This document shows positions 7,243 through 7,494 of a stretch of 7,494 nt of DNA, one piece after another. Every line of letters begins with the position of its first letter. Position 1 is the first letter of the stretch. Position numbers and translations under genes: made by a program. Source of the DNA: Neisseriaceae bacterium (GTDB taxonomy: Bacteria; Pseudomonadota; Gammaproteobacteria; Burkholderiales; Neisseriaceae); contig JASLDB010000234.1 in assembly GCA_030151665.1 (NCBI GenBank), forward strand, positions 1 through 7,494, written 5' to 3'. A model generated the notes under the pieces. The model was given only the letters and a program-made list of their open reading frames with translations, did no database searches and was not told where the DNA came from.

Positions 7243-7494
7243 TTATTTTAATGCATTTAATACATTGTCTTTAACAACATCAACAGCTTGTGTGCCATCT
7301 ACTTTAATGTATTTTGGTAAGCCACTATTGCCTGCACTTAATTTACCATAGAAATCCACCAATACTTCGGTTTGCTCATGGTAAACAGCCAAACGTTTTT
7401 TCACGGTGTCTTCTTGGTCATCATCACGTTGAATCAACGCTTCGCCTGTTTCATCATCAAGACCAGCCACTTTAGGTGGATTGTAAACCAAATG
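7243..7494 (-). CDS. adk: Adenylate kinase, C-terminal part (5' end outside window)
   Basis: The last 83 codons of adk are visible, running from H-L-V-Y-N-P-P-K-V to TAA at 7243-7245; the frame is open to the window edge. Adenylate kinase catalyses ATP + AMP = 2 ADP in the cytoplasm and is essential for nucleotide balance. The visible part covers the distal half of the LID domain (NPPKV, then GLDDETGEALIQRDDD) and the C-terminal CORE. Arg23 and Arg34 of the fragment are 11 residues apart, as are the catalytic Arg156 and Arg167 of the E. coli enzyme (about 214 aa). YIKVDGTQ is the conserved late CORE strand and turn. From memory it resembles Neisseriaceae adenylate kinases more than the E. coli one. 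About 60% of the protein lies outside the window. The TTG near the edge is an internal Leu codon, not a start. Confidence 0.95.
   Translation of the reverse strand, partial: HLVYNPPKVAGLDDETGEALIQRDDDQEDTVKKRLAVYHEQTEVLVDFYGKLSAGNSGLPKYIKVDGTQAVDVVKDNVLNALK

Overview
The window looks like chromosomal DNA of a moderately AT-rich proteobacterium. The best taxonomic clue is the adenylate kinase C-terminus at the right edge. From memory it resembles Neisseriaceae enzymes more than the E. coli one (stretches such as QRDDD..ETVKKRLAVYHEQTEVLVDFY and KYIKVDGTQ). A Neisseriaceae or related betaproteobacterial host is therefore my best guess, but it was not checked by any search. I found no full-length Neisseria-type DNA uptake sequence.

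Left two thirds (1-5662, + strand): three consecutive genes match in order and type the E. coli yehM-yehP-yehQ block. They are a DUF5682 protein cut by the left edge, a von Willebrand factor A (VWA) protein with an intact MIDAS metal site, and a SWIM zinc-finger protein. The first two overlap by ATGA and the third follows after 44 nt, so they look like one operon. In E. coli the MoxR-family AAA+ ATPase YehL is encoded just upstream of yehM, so a MoxR gene is predicted just left of the window. The expected picture is a cytoplasmic ATPase/VWA module with two accessory proteins: a DUF5682 protein with TraB/ChaN-like N-terminal motifs and a zinc-finger protein. Its substrate is unknown. This is the least understood and most interesting part of the window.

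Right third (5663-7494, - strand genes): a perfect inverted repeat with T-runs on both sides forms a bidirectional terminator between the convergent SWIM and lipoprotein genes. The lipoprotein gene (486 aa, lipobox LTGC, two strongly acidic low-complexity segments) has no family I recognise. Upstream of it, a second strong hairpin terminator ends adk, whose last 83 codons are present. The lipoprotein is therefore probably transcribed mainly from its own promoter in the short gap after that terminator.

No tRNA, rRNA, CRISPR array, insertion sequence, integrase or attachment site was seen. Coding density is very high; the only gaps are 44, 38 and 81 nt.
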